A DNA stretch of 64,000 nucleotides. It comes from Bacillus sp. IITD106 (GTDB lineage Bacteria; Bacillota; Bacilli; Bacillales; Bacillaceae_C). The stretch is taken from NCBI RefSeq assembly GCF_019459225.1, contig NZ_JAIAZY010000007.1, forward strand, positions 1-64,000, given 5' to 3'. Of this stretch, positions 1 to 9,512 are shown in pieces. The notes below the pieces were generated by a model. It saw nothing but the letters and a program-made list of their open reading frames with translations, was not told the DNA's origin and did not search any database. Numbering within the stretch: the stretch's first letter is position 1; each line of letters opens with the position of its first letter. The translations under genes were made by a program, and so were the position numbers.

Positions 1-19
1 AAATCAAAGTTAATACTTG

Positions 20-42
20 ATAGCATACTTTTTTTATGCTAT
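20..42. other. Short inverted repeat, possible end of an upstream transcript
   Basis: ATAGCATA and TATGCTAT form a perfect 8-bp stem around a T-rich loop. There is no clear U-tract after the stem, so a terminator for a gene left of the window is only possible. No complete gene is visible in 1-161, and I could not assign a convincing rpsB promoter. The TTGACA at 101-106 has no matching -10 box. Confidence 0.3.
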
Positions 43-161
43 ATTGATTGATGGTGTTAATACACACGTTCCGTGATTTTGTTGCATGGTGCTGTTTTAT
101 TTGACAGAATGCACAAAAAATGATCGGGGCGGAGGCAAAAAACCAAGGAGGAAAAAACAAT

Positions 162-881
162 ATGTCAGTCATTTCAATGAAGCAATTGCTTGAAGCAGGT
201 GTACATTTTGGTCACCAAACTCGCCGTTGGAATCCAAAAATGAAAAAATACATTTTTACGGAGCGTAACGGTATCTATATCATCGACCTTCAAAAGACTG
301 TAAAAAAGGTTGAAGAAGCTTATAATTTTATGAGAGAGCTTGCCGACAACAATGGAAAAGTACTTTTCGTTGGAACGAAAAAACAAGCTCAAGAATCTGT
401 TAAAGACGAAGCAGAGCGTGCAGGACATTTCTATGTTAACCATCGCTGGCTTGGTGGAACTTTAACTAACTTTGAAACTATTCAAAAAAGAATTGATCGC
501 CTAAAAGCAATCGAAAAAATGGAAGAGGATGGAACTTTCGAAGTGTTGCCTAAGAAAGAAGTAGGGATGCTTAAGAAAGAATATGACCGTCTTGTTAAAT
601 TCTTGGGCGGCATTAAAGACATGAAAACTCTTCCGGATGCAATGTTCATTATTGATCCTCGCAAAGAAAGAATTGCAGTTGCAGAAGCACGCAAATTGAA
701 TATTCCTATCGTCGGAATCGTTGATACAAACTGTGATCCTGATGAAATCGACTATGTCATTCCTGCTAATGATGATGCAATTCGTGCGGTTAAACTATTG
801 ACTGCTAAAATGGCTGATGCATTAATCAAATCAAAACAGGATGAAGAAGCAGAAGAAGCAGCTGAAACTGCAAACGTCTAA
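162..881 (+). CDS. rpsB: 30S ribosomal protein S2
   Basis: This is ribosomal protein S2 (239 aa), a component of the 30S subunit placed between head and body and needed for S1 or mRNA binding. The N-terminus carries the family signature ([15 protein letters not shown], about residues 12-26), followed by [15 protein letters not shown]. The mid-protein [12 protein letters not shown] motif and an acidic Glu/Ala-rich C-terminal tail are also typical. An in-frame ATG at 120 would add 14 residues, but the AAGGAGG at 145-151 fits the ATG at 162. A terminator hairpin separates it from tsf, the conserved next gene. Confidence 0.97.
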   Translation: MSVISMKQLLEAGVHFGHQTRRWNPKMKKYIFTERNGIYIIDLQKTVKKVEEAYNFMRELADNNGKVLFVGTKKQAQESVKDEAERAGHFYVNHRWLGGTLTNFETIQKRIDRLKAIEKMEEDGTFEVLPKKEVGMLKKEYDRLVKFLGGIKDMKTLPDAMFIIDPRKERIAVAEARKLNIPIVGIVDTNCDPDEIDYVIPANDDAIRAVKLLTAKMADALIKSKQDEEAEEAAETANV

Positions 882-932
882 CATATTAAGAGAGTACGGC
901 TCTGGAATTTGACAGAGCTGTATCATTGCGAT

Positions 933-971
933 AAAAGGTGATAAGAGTGTTAGACACTTATCACCTTTTTT
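933..971 (+). terminator. Terminator or attenuator between rpsB and tsf
   Basis: AAAAGGTGATAA pairs with TTATCACCTTTT across a short loop that can add a GTGT/ACAC extension, followed by six T. The hairpin lies between two genes that are normally co-transcribed, so it probably lowers tsf relative to rpsB rather than ending all transcription. Confidence 0.75.
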
Positions 972-999
972 CAAACTATCATTTAGGAGGACAAGACAA

Positions 1000-1881
1000 A
1001 TGGCAATTACTGCACAAATGGTTAAAGAATTGCGTGAAAAAACAGGCGCAGGTATGATGGATTGTAAAAAAGCATTGACAGAAACAAATGGAAATATGGA
1101 ACAAGCTATTGATTTCTTGCGTGAAAAAGGAATTGCTTCTGCAGCGAAAAAAGCAGATCGTATTGCTGCGGAAGGAACTACTTATATTATGAGCAAAGGC
1201 AACGACGCTGTTATCCTTGAGGTAAATGCGGAAACTGACTTCGTTGCAAAAAACGAAAACTTCCAAAACTTAGTAAAAGAATTGGCTGAACACCTACTTG
1301 CAAATAAGCCTTCATCTGTTGAAGAAGCTTTAGAGCAAAATATGGGCAACGGACAAACGGTTGGAGAATATGTGAATGCGGCTATCGCAAAAATTGGTGA
1401 AAAAATCACTTTACGCCGTTTTGAAGTAAAAACAAAAGCGGACAATGGTGCATTCGGTGAATACTTGCATATGGGTGGACGTATTGCAGTTCTAACGGTA
1501 TTAGAAGGAACAACTGATGATGCTGTTGCCAAAGATGTAGCAATGCATATTGCAGCTATCAATCCAAAATATATTTCAAGAGATGAAGTATCAGAAGAAG
1601 AAACTGAGCGTGAGCGTCAAGTACTAACGCAACAAGCATTAAATGAAGGAAAACCAGAAAATATTGTTGCGAAAATGGTAGAAGGCCGTCTACGTAAATT
1701 CTTCGAAGATATTTGTTTGCTTGATCAAACATTCGTAAAAAATCCGGACCAAAAAGTTCGTCAATTTGTAGAAGCCAACGGTGCTAAAGTTGTAGATTTT
1801 GTACGTTTTGAAGTTGGGGAAGGACTTGAAAAGCGCCAAGAGAATTTTGCAGAAGAAGTTATGAGTCAAATTAAGAAGTAA
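1000..1881 (+). CDS. tsf: Translation elongation factor Ts
   Basis: EF-Ts (293 aa) is the cytoplasmic guanine nucleotide exchange factor for EF-Tu. The N-terminal UBA-like domain (residues 1-55) contains [16 protein letters not shown]. The core follows with [11 protein letters not shown] (about residues 78-88), which contains the conserved TDFVA contact motif for EF-Tu. The length matches the Bacillus family. An AGGAGG ends about 8 bases before the ATG. The gene follows rpsB and is closed by its own strong terminator. Confidence 0.98.
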   Translation: MAITAQMVKELREKTGAGMMDCKKALTETNGNMEQAIDFLREKGIASAAKKADRIAAEGTTYIMSKGNDAVILEVNAETDFVAKNENFQNLVKELAEHLLANKPSSVEEALEQNMGNGQTVGEYVNAAIAKIGEKITLRRFEVKTKADNGAFGEYLHMGGRIAVLTVLEGTTDDAVAKDVAMHIAAINPKYISRDEVSEEETERERQVLTQQALNEGKPENIVAKMVEGRLRKFFEDICLLDQTFVKNPDQKVRQFVEANGAKVVDFVRFEVGEGLEKRQENFAEEVMSQIKK

Positions 1882-1887
1882 TAATGG

Positions 1888-1913
1888 AGGGAACATTTTG
1901 TGTTCCCTTTTTT
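1888..1913 (+). terminator. Terminator after tsf
   Basis: AGGGAACA and TGTTCCCT form an 8-bp stem with a 5-base loop, followed by a run of six T. Confidence 0.9.
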
Positions 1914-1937
1914 CACAGATATTTTGTCAAGCATTGA

Positions 1938-2710
<773 letters not shown>

Positions 2711-2711
<1 letters not shown>

Positions 2712-3268
2712 TGGCAAAGCAAGTAATTTCTGAAACGAAAAACAAAATGGAGAAAGCAATTCAAGTGTATTCTCGCGAACTAGCAAGCATACGAGCTGGT
2801 AGAGCTAGTGCATCCTTGCTTGACAAATTGACAATCGATTATTATGGAGCACCGACACCTGTTAATCAAATGGCTTCCATTTCCGTACCAGAGGCTAGAT
2901 TGCTTGTAATCCAACCTTATGACAAATCCGTTCTCGGAGATATCGAAAAAGCGATATTAAAATCCGATCTTGGCCTTACACCTTCAAATGATGGCTCATT
3001 AATCAGACTAACCATTCCTCAACTTACAGAAGAGCGTAGAAAAGAATTAGTAAAAGTCGTTAAAAAGGAAGGCGAAGATGCAAAAATTGCGATTCGCAAT
3101 ATTAGACGTGATGGCAACGAAGAATTAAAGAAATTAGAAAAAAATGGTGAGATCACTGAAGATGACTTACGTGGATATTCTGACGATATTCAAAAATTGA
3201 CAGATGACCATATTAAGAAAATTGATGAAATTACAAAAGAAAAAGAGCAAGAAATATTAGCAGTATAA
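2711..3268 (+). CDS. frr: Ribosome recycling factor
   Basis: RRF (185 aa) splits post-termination ribosomes together with EF-G. The sequence has the expected three-helix coiled-coil body. [15 protein letters not shown] is near the N-terminus, [24 protein letters not shown] forms the beta domain (residues about 31-54), and [17 protein letters not shown] lies in the C-terminal helix. The length is exactly typical. The ATG overlaps the pyrH stop, and a strong terminator follows. Confidence 0.98.
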
Positions 3269-3294
3269 TATTAGATTTCATTGAAGAGAACTCT

Positions 3295-3321
3295 CTCCCT
3301 TTATAATGAAGGGAGTTTTTT
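3295..3321 (+). terminator. Terminator after frr
   Basis: CTCCCTT and AAGGGAG form the stem and a run of T follows. It closes the pyrH-frr unit. Confidence 0.88.
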
Positions 3322-3396
3322 CTTTTTTTATCTTCGAGAGGCTTATAAAATCCTTATCACTAGATACTTATCATAAAATCTTTTTGTAAATAAATG

Positions 3397-3402
3397 TATA
3401 AT
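3397..3402 (+). promoter_or_regulatory. Possible -10 box upstream of uppS
   Basis: A perfect TATAAT sits about 107 bases before the uppS start, after the frr terminator, where a promoter for the uppS-cdsA-dxr unit is expected. I see no good -35 box at 16-18 bp. Confidence 0.35.
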
Positions 3403-3508
3403 ATTTATACTTTCTGTATCATTCTCTATCCAAAAAGTAATATTTTCTTTATAATAGGAATTATGGTCTTTCGAATATAAGGAAGCGACTCTGATGGAGG
3501 ATCTTTTC

Positions 3509-4306
3509 ATGTTAAATAAAATTAATTTCTGGAAAAGTTCGCGAAAAAACCTTTCTATAGATGAAAGAATAGAACAGGTGTTAAAGCTGCCGATTCCAAA
3601 ACATATTGCGATCATAATGGATGGCAATGGCAGGTGGGCAAAAAAGCGAGCTCTTCCCCGTATAGCAGGACATCATGAAGGTATGAGAATCGTACGGAAA
3701 ATTACTATGTTGGCCAATCGGCTTAATATTGATACTTTGACGCTTTATGCATTTTCTACTGAAAATTGGAAACGTCCGAAACAGGAAGTAGATTATTTAA
3801 TGGGGTTGCCTGAAGAATTTCTTGGGAACTTTCTGCCTGAATTGATTGAAGAAAATGTTAAGGTTTGTATGATTGGAAATAATAGTAGAATTCCTGCACA
3901 TACACGGCGGGCAGTTGAAAAAGCGATAGTAGAAACTTCTGCTAATACAGGACTTAAATTAAATTTCGCATTGAATTATGGAGGCAGAGCAGAAATTCTG
4001 GAAGCAGTCAAAGAAATTTCCAATGATGTGAAAAATGGCAAATTGGATATAAGTGATATTAATGATGAAGCTTTTTCAAACTATTTAATGACGCACTTTC
4101 TGTCTGATCCAGACTTACTAATCCGAACTAGCGGTGAGCTTCGTATTAGCAACTTTATGCTCTGGCAAATCGCCTATTCGGAATTGTGGTTTACAGACGT
4201 TCTCTGGCCCGATTTTACAGAAGCTCATTTACTCGAGGCGGTGGAAGCATACCAGCGTCGCTCAAGACGATTTGGAGGAATACATAGCGAGGAGTCCAAA
4301 AAATGA
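3509..4306 (+). CDS. uppS: Undecaprenyl diphosphate synthase
   Basis: UppS (265 aa) is the cis-prenyltransferase that condenses eight isopentenyl diphosphates onto farnesyl diphosphate, giving the lipid carrier of cell-wall synthesis. HIAIIMDGNGRWA carries the catalytic Asp (about residue 38). STENWKRP and RTSGELRISNFMLWQ are the other family motifs. TGGAGG at 3495-3500 and 8 bases of spacing choose the ATG at 3509 over the ATG at 3494. The end overlaps cdsA by four bases, which suggests coupling of carrier and phospholipid precursor synthesis. Confidence 0.97.
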   Translation: MLNKINFWKSSRKNLSIDERIEQVLKLPIPKHIAIIMDGNGRWAKKRALPRIAGHHEGMRIVRKITMLANRLNIDTLTLYAFSTENWKRPKQEVDYLMGLPEEFLGNFLPELIEENVKVCMIGNNSRIPAHTRRAVEKAIVETSANTGLKLNFALNYGGRAEILEAVKEISNDVKNGKLDISDINDEAFSNYLMTHFLSDPDLLIRTSGELRISNFMLWQIAYSELWFTDVLWPDFTEAHLLEAVEAYQRRSRRFGGIHSEESKK

Positions 4307-5088
4307 AACAACGAATCATTACAGCAACGATTTTAATTGCTATATTTCTGCCGATTGCTATTCTAGGTGGAATTCCTTTCTTATTTCTAGCATATATAAT
4401 GGCATCTATCGGATTATATGAACTTTTTCAAATGCGAAAGCATTCGATTTTTTCGTTTCACGGTTTAATAGCTGTTCTTTTGCTTTGGGTTTTTTTATTG
4501 CCTAATCAATATTTTGAAGCGATTAATATAACAGGACTGTCAAAAATCGAACTGGCATTTGCGGCTGTCTTACTATTTTTATCGTATACCGTAATGGTTA
4601 AAAATCATTTTACGTTTGATGATGTAGGATTTATTCTTTTATCTGTTTTATATATAGGAATCGGGTTCTTTTATTTTGTTCAAATTCGAGAAGAAGGTCT
4701 CGTTTATCTTTTTTATGCGCTATTTGTTGTATGGGTAACAGATTCAGGAGCTTATTTTGTGGGAAGGCGATTTGGCAAGCGTAAATTATGGCCGGAGATC
4801 AGTCCTAATAAAACGGTTGAAGGATTTTTCGGAGGGATAATATCTGGACTAGTTGTCGCCATATTATTCATTCTCTTTTCCAGTATTCAAATTCCATTTT
4901 TCCAATTAATAATCGTTACGATTATCATTTCCATTTTTGGACAAATGGGTGATCTGGCTGAATCTGCATTAAAACGGCATTATGGGGTGAAGGACTCCGG
5001 AAATTTATTTCCAGGTCATGGAGGCATTCTTGACCGCTGTGATAGTTGGTTATTTGTATTGCCCTTACTCCATTTCATGATATTTTAA
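4303..5088 (+). CDS. cdsA: Phosphatidate cytidylyltransferase
   Basis: CdsA (261 aa) makes CDP-diacylglycerol from phosphatidate and CTP in the membrane. This is the precursor for PgsA, encoded at 49964. The protein is hydrophobic throughout with roughly seven to eight membrane segments. The family signature is complete at residues about 218-245: a Lys-Arg pair, VKDSGNLFPGHGGILDR, and a final Asp. It has Cys where Val, Ile or Phe is usual (DRCDSW). The ATG overlaps the uppS stop. Confidence 0.96.
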   Translation: MKQRIITATILIAIFLPIAILGGIPFLFLAYIMASIGLYELFQMRKHSIFSFHGLIAVLLLWVFLLPNQYFEAINITGLSKIELAFAAVLLFLSYTVMVKNHFTFDDVGFILLSVLYIGIGFFYFVQIREEGLVYLFYALFVVWVTDSGAYFVGRRFGKRKLWPEISPNKTVEGFFGGIISGLVVAILFILFSSIQIPFFQLIIVTIIISIFGQMGDLAESALKRHYGVKDSGNLFPGHGGILDRCDSWLFVLPLLHFMIF

Positions 5089-5118
5089 TACAGACAATAT
5101 TTCTCGGGGAGCGAAACA

Positions 5119-6264
5119 ATGAAATACATAAGTTTGCTTGGAGCAACAGGGTCGATTGGTATACAAACTCTTGATGTTATACGAAATAATCCAGATAAGT
5201 TTAAGCTAGTAGCTATTTCTGCAGGGGGAAATATCGAACTTGTAAGGAAAATAATTGCTGAGTTTAAACCGGAATTTGTTTCCATACAATATAAGGATGA
5301 CTTTGATAAATTAAAAACGGAGTATCCAGAAGAGATTACTTTTGGGTATGGTTCATCTGGATTAATGGATGCAGCTGTTTATCATAAGTCAGATGTACTT
5401 TTAAATGCAGTAATCGGAAGTGTGGGACTCAATCCAACGCTGCAAGCGATCAAAGAAAAAAAGACAATCGCTCTTGCTAATAAAGAAACGTTAGTGACAG
5501 CAGGACATCTAGTTATGAGTCTTGCTAAGGAAAATCAGGTTCCCATTATACCTGTTGATAGCGAACATTCTGCTATTTATCAATGTTTGCAAGGGGAAAG
5601 GTGGTCGAGTGTTAAACGCCTTATTATAACCGCGTCGGGCGGAAGTTTTCGAGACTATAAACGCGAGGAACTAAAAAATGTTACATTAGAACAAGCGCTA
5701 AATCATCCAAATTGGTCGATGGGCTCCAAAATAACGATAGACTCTGCTACAATGATGAACAAAGGGTTAGAAGTTATAGAAGCTCACTGGCTTTTTGACA
5801 AGCCGTATGAAAATATTGATGTTCTTTTACATCGTGAAAGCATTATCCATTCTATGGTTGAATATGATGACAGCAGTATCATTGCACAATTAGGAACACC
5901 CGATATGAGAGTTCCTATTCAATATGCCCTCACCTTTCCAGAAAGATGCCATTTTCAGACAGACACACGTCTTGATTTGGCTAAAATTGGACAGCTTCAT
6001 TTTGAAGAAATGGACTTTGAGAGGTTTAGGTGTTTAGAATTTGCATATGAAGCTGGAAAAGCAGGGGGGACATTGCCTACCGTCTTAAATGCGGCAAATG
6101 AAGTAGCTGTACACGCATTTCTTTCAGGAAAAATATCGTTTCTAGCTATTGAAGACTTGATTGAAAACGCAATTGCACGCCATACTATTATTAATAACCC
6201 CGACCTTGACACAATTGAAGAGGTTGATTCAGAAACACGGGGTTATGTTAACTCACTTGTTTAA
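5119..6264 (+). CDS. dxr: 1-deoxy-D-xylulose 5-phosphate reductoisomerase
   Basis: Dxr (381 aa) converts deoxyxylulose phosphate to methylerythritol phosphate with NADPH, the committed step of the MEP isoprenoid route that feeds UppS. The Rossmann loop is GATGSIG at residues 8-14. The metal and substrate region has [13 protein letters not shown], followed by the flexible-loop motif [20 protein letters not shown], which includes the conserved Trp. The length is standard. It lies 30 bases after cdsA. Confidence 0.97.
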   Translation: MKYISLLGATGSIGIQTLDVIRNNPDKFKLVAISAGGNIELVRKIIAEFKPEFVSIQYKDDFDKLKTEYPEEITFGYGSSGLMDAAVYHKSDVLLNAVIGSVGLNPTLQAIKEKKTIALANKETLVTAGHLVMSLAKENQVPIIPVDSEHSAIYQCLQGERWSSVKRLIITASGGSFRDYKREELKNVTLEQALNHPNWSMGSKITIDSATMMNKGLEVIEAHWLFDKPYENIDVLLHRESIIHSMVEYDDSSIIAQLGTPDMRVPIQYALTFPERCHFQTDTRLDLAKIGQLHFEEMDFERFRCLEFAYEAGKAGGTLPTVLNAANEVAVHAFLSGKISFLAIEDLIENAIARHTIINNPDLDTIEEVDSETRGYVNSLV

Positions 6265-6283
6265 CGAAGAGCATTTTTCTTAA

Positions 6284-6379
6284 AGAGGATGTTCAAAAAG
6301 TCACCAAATGATAAGCTGAAAATTTCTTCGTTGGCTTGTTTCTATTTTGCCAACTTTTTGAACACGTACTTAAAGGAGG
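6284..6379. repeat. Dispersed intergenic repeat R1, short copy
   Basis: Begins AGAGGATGTTCAAAAAGTC. TGTTCAAAAAGT (6290-6301) is perfectly inverted by ACTTTTTGAACA (6353-6364). The interior contains TTGGCTTGTTTCT. The same ends and interior recur in a longer copy at 34063-34293. The right end runs into AAAGGAGG, which serves as the ribosome binding site of rseP. Confidence 0.8.
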
Positions 6380-6387
6380 TTGTATTA

Positions 6388-7650
6388 TTGAATACCGTTA
6401 TTTCCTTTATCATTATTTTTGGAGCTCTCGTATTTTTTCATGAGCTAGGACATTTTATTTTTGCTAAGCGTGCAGGAATACTTGTAAGAGAGTTTGCGAT
6501 TGGGTTTGGTCCGAAAATCTTTTCATACAAAAAAGGTGAAACGGTTTATACAATCCGTCTTTTGCCTATAGGCGGGTTTGTTAGAATGGCAGGGGAAGAT
6601 CCGGATATTCCGGAAATAAAACCTGGACATCGGATTGCTATCCAATTTGATCATAATGAGAAGGTCCATAAAATTATATTAACTGGTAAAAATCGTTATC
6701 CCAATGTCAAAATGGTTGAAGTTGAAAAGGCCGATTTAGAACATCGTCTTTTCATTAGAGGATATGAAGAAGGGGATGAAGATAACCTTCAAACATTTGC
6801 CGTTTCTCGAGAAGCGGTTGTTGTTGAAGATCAAGTTGAAACACAGATTGCTCCATGGGATCGTCAATTTGCTTCAAAAAAATTGAGTGCCAGAGCTATG
6901 ACCATTTTTGCTGGACCTTTGTTCAATTTTATATTGGCAATTGTCGCTTTTACGATGATTGGTATTATCCAAGGAGTCCCTTTGGAAAAGGCTAAGCTTG
7001 GTGATGTTCGTTCAGATGGAGCAGCACAAGAAGCAGGATTAAAACAAGGTGACGTTGTATTAAGTATCGACGGAGCTGAAGTGAATACTTTTACAGATAT
7101 GACAACAATTGTCCGAGCGCATCCAGATGAGGAGCTTGTTTTTACAGTAGACCGTAATGGAAAAACGATGGACATCCCTGTAACTCCGAAACGATTTGTT
7201 GAAGATGAAAGGGAAATAGGCTTAATCGGAGTCCAATCATACTTGGATAAATCTTTTTCTAAAGTTGCCGTTAGCGGCTTTATAGAGACTTATCATTGGA
7301 CAATAAAAATTTTCGAATTGCTAGGACAGTTAGTCATCGGCAAGTTTTCCATTGATATGCTTTCAGGACCAGTAGGGATATACAAGTCCACAGAAGAAGT
7401 TACGAAATTAGGTATTCTTTATTTAATGAAATGGACTGGACTATTAAGCATAAATTTAGGAATAATGAATTTATTGCCGATTCCTGCGTTAGACGGCGGG
7501 CGACTTTTATTTTTTGGTGTAGAAGCTGTAAGAGGGAAGCCTATTGACCGTCATAAAGAAGGGATGGTTCATTTTATTGGATTTGCACTATTGATGGTAT
7601 TAATGATAGTCGTTACATGGAATGATATTCAACGATTTTTTATTAATTAA
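6388..7650 (+). CDS. rseP: RIP metalloprotease RseP (site-2 protease)
   Basis: RseP/RasP (420 aa) is an intramembrane zinc protease that cleaves anti-sigma factors and signal-peptide remnants. HELGH (residues 18-22) in the first membrane segment binds zinc. A PDZ domain lies around residues 185-270. The third zinc ligand is Asp369 in NLLPIPALDGG. The reading frame stays open 33 codons further upstream, but that part is inside repeat R1. AAAGGAGG at 6372-6379 and homology to Bacillus RseP (which begins close to NTVI) place the start at the TTG at 6388. It lies between dxr and proS, as in B. subtilis. Confidence 0.95.
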   Translation: MNTVISFIIIFGALVFFHELGHFIFAKRAGILVREFAIGFGPKIFSYKKGETVYTIRLLPIGGFVRMAGEDPDIPEIKPGHRIAIQFDHNEKVHKIILTGKNRYPNVKMVEVEKADLEHRLFIRGYEEGDEDNLQTFAVSREAVVVEDQVETQIAPWDRQFASKKLSARAMTIFAGPLFNFILAIVAFTMIGIIQGVPLEKAKLGDVRSDGAAQEAGLKQGDVVLSIDGAEVNTFTDMTTIVRAHPDEELVFTVDRNGKTMDIPVTPKRFVEDEREIGLIGVQSYLDKSFSKVAVSGFIETYHWTIKIFELLGQLVIGKFSIDMLSGPVGIYKSTEEVTKLGILYLMKWTGLLSINLGIMNLLPIPALDGGRLLFFGVEAVRGKPIDRHKEGMVHFIGFALLMVLMIVVTWNDIQRFFIN

Positions 7651-7679
7651 ACATTGTGTTATAAGATGAGGTGCTGAGT

Positions 7680-9380
7680 TTGAGACAAAGTAAGACATTA
7701 ATCCCTACTCTTCGCGAGGTACCTGCTGATGCAGATATAAAAAGTCATCAACTCCTTCTTAGAGCGGGTTTCATTAGGCAAACGGCAAGTGGAGTATACA
7801 CCTATATGCCACTTGCGAAAAGAACGTTGGATAAGATTGAAGGAATTATACGCGAAGAAATGGACAATGCAGGTGCGGCTGAATTGCTAATGCCTGCATT
7901 GCAACCTGCTGAACTTTGGCAGGAATCCGGACGTTGGTATACTTATGGCGAAGAATTAATGCGTATGCATGATCGACATGGAAGAGATTTTGCATTAGGG
8001 GCAACTCATGAAGAAGTTATTACAAGTCTTGTAAATGATGATGTTCAATCATACAAGCGACTTCCACTGACCCTATACCAAATTCAAACGAAGTTTAGAG
8101 ATGAGAAAAGACCGAGATTCGGCTTATTGCGCGGTCGTGAGTTTGTTATGAAGGACGCATATTCATTCCATACGTCTGCCGAAAGCTTAGACGAAGTGTA
8201 CAATAAAATGTATAAAGCTTACATGAATATTTTTACACGATGTGGTCTAGATTTTAGAGCAGTACTAGCAGACTCGGGAGCAATTGGCGGAAAAGACACG
8301 CAAGAATTTATGGTTCTTTCGGAAATTGGCGAAGATACAATTGCTTATTCAGATTCATCCGACTATGCAGCTAATATTGAAATGGCCGAGTGTGTCATTG
8401 AGTATGTGAAATCAACAGATGCAGAAAAAGAGTTAGAAAAGATCGCTACTCCTAATCAAAAAACGATTGCTGAATTGTCGTCATTTTTAAATGTTGACCC
8501 ACAAAATTGCATAAAGTCATTAGTTTTTAAAATAGACGATGAACCTGTAATGATACTTGTTCGTGGTGATCACGACGTCAATGACATTAAGGTGAAAAAT
8601 GTATTAAATGCTAAAACAGTTGAACTTTGTGATCAAAAGGAAACGGAAGAAATAGTAGGATGTCCAACTGGTTCCCTAGGTCCTATCGGCTTAGAAGGTA
8701 AAATAAAGGTGTATGCGGATTACGCAGTAAAGGCATTAGTCAATGCTGTTTGCGGCGCTAATGAAGACGGCTTCCATTTCGTAAATGTAAATCCAGGCAG
8801 AGATTTTGAGGTTGAAAATTATGCCGACTTTAGATTTATCATGGAAGGTGATCCTTCACCAGACGGAAAGGGAACGATCCAGTTTGCTCGTGGAATTGAG
8901 GTCGGTCATATTTTCAAACTAGGGATCCGATATAGCGAAGTGATGGATGCAAATTATTTAGATGAGAACGGACGAGCCCAACCCTATATTATGGGCTGTT
9001 ATGGAATAGGTGTTTCACGAACATTGTCTGCGATTGCGGAACAATATAATGATGAAAATGGACTTGTCTGGCCAACAAACATTGCACCTTACCATGTCCA
9101 TGTAATCCCTGTAAATATGAAAGACCAAGACCAGGTATCTCTTGCTGAAGAACTCTATGAATTATGTAAAACAAATCGATATGATGTTTTACTAGATGAT
9201 CGTTCCGAAAGACCTGGTGTGAAGTTCAAAGATTCAGATTTAATAGGTCTACCAATCCGTGTTACGATTGGAAAACGCGCCAGCGAAGGTATCGTTGAAG
9301 TAAAAGTAAGAAAAACAGGTGAATCCTTTGAAGTGGCGAAAGCTGAATTGCTGGAACTAATCAATAATTTATTAAAATAA
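7680..9380 (+). CDS. proS: Prolyl-tRNA synthetase
   Basis: ProS (566 aa) is the bacterial-type class II enzyme that charges tRNA-Pro. Motif 2 ([19 protein letters not shown] region, about residues 138-156) and a C-terminal anticodon-binding domain are visible. An editing (INS) domain sits between motifs 2 and 3, about residues 230-400. GAGGTG at 7667-7672 and the family start [15 protein letters not shown] favour the TTG at 7680 over the in-frame GTG at 7671. No T-box leader is visible, and the gene appears to depend on the upstream operon. Confidence 0.96.
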   Translation: MRQSKTLIPTLREVPADADIKSHQLLLRAGFIRQTASGVYTYMPLAKRTLDKIEGIIREEMDNAGAAELLMPALQPAELWQESGRWYTYGEELMRMHDRHGRDFALGATHEEVITSLVNDDVQSYKRLPLTLYQIQTKFRDEKRPRFGLLRGREFVMKDAYSFHTSAESLDEVYNKMYKAYMNIFTRCGLDFRAVLADSGAIGGKDTQEFMVLSEIGEDTIAYSDSSDYAANIEMAECVIEYVKSTDAEKELEKIATPNQKTIAELSSFLNVDPQNCIKSLVFKIDDEPVMILVRGDHDVNDIKVKNVLNAKTVELCDQKETEEIVGCPTGSLGPIGLEGKIKVYADYAVKALVNAVCGANEDGFHFVNVNPGRDFEVENYADFRFIMEGDPSPDGKGTIQFARGIEVGHIFKLGIRYSEVMDANYLDENGRAQPYIMGCYGIGVSRTLSAIAEQYNDENGLVWPTNIAPYHVHVIPVNMKDQDQVSLAEELYELCKTNRYDVLLDDRSERPGVKFKDSDLIGLPIRVTIGKRASEGIVEVKVRKTGESFEVAKAELLELINNLLK

Positions 9381-9415
9381 CTCGCATTGTAAAAATAGCT
9401 ATTGAAAAGCTGTTC

Positions 9416-9455
9416 AGTTGATTGAACGGAAATCAACTTACTAGTTTAGCAAAGC
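9416..9455. repeat. Short hairpin repeat R3, copy upstream of polC
   Basis: AGTTGATT (9416-9423) pairs with AATCAACT (9431-9438). This is followed by a tail ending TTTAGCAAAGC. A near-identical unit lies at 14699-14739 upstream of nusA. Confidence 0.65.
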
Positions 9456-9471
9456 AAAATAATAAAAATAT

Positions 9472-9491
9472 AGGTACCTATATAGGTACCT
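9472..9491. repeat. Perfect 20-bp palindrome upstream of polC
   Basis: AGGTACCTATATAGGTACCT reads identically on both strands and can also be seen as two direct copies of ATAGGTACCT. It lies about 20 bases before the polC start. Confidence 0.8.
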
Positions 9492-9512
9492 TCCTTCATG
9501 GGAGGTGCAGAT

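Noticed and set aside
101-106. TTGACA upstream of rpsB as a promoter
   Set aside because: No -10 box at 15-19 bp; the region there is GC-rich leader sequence.
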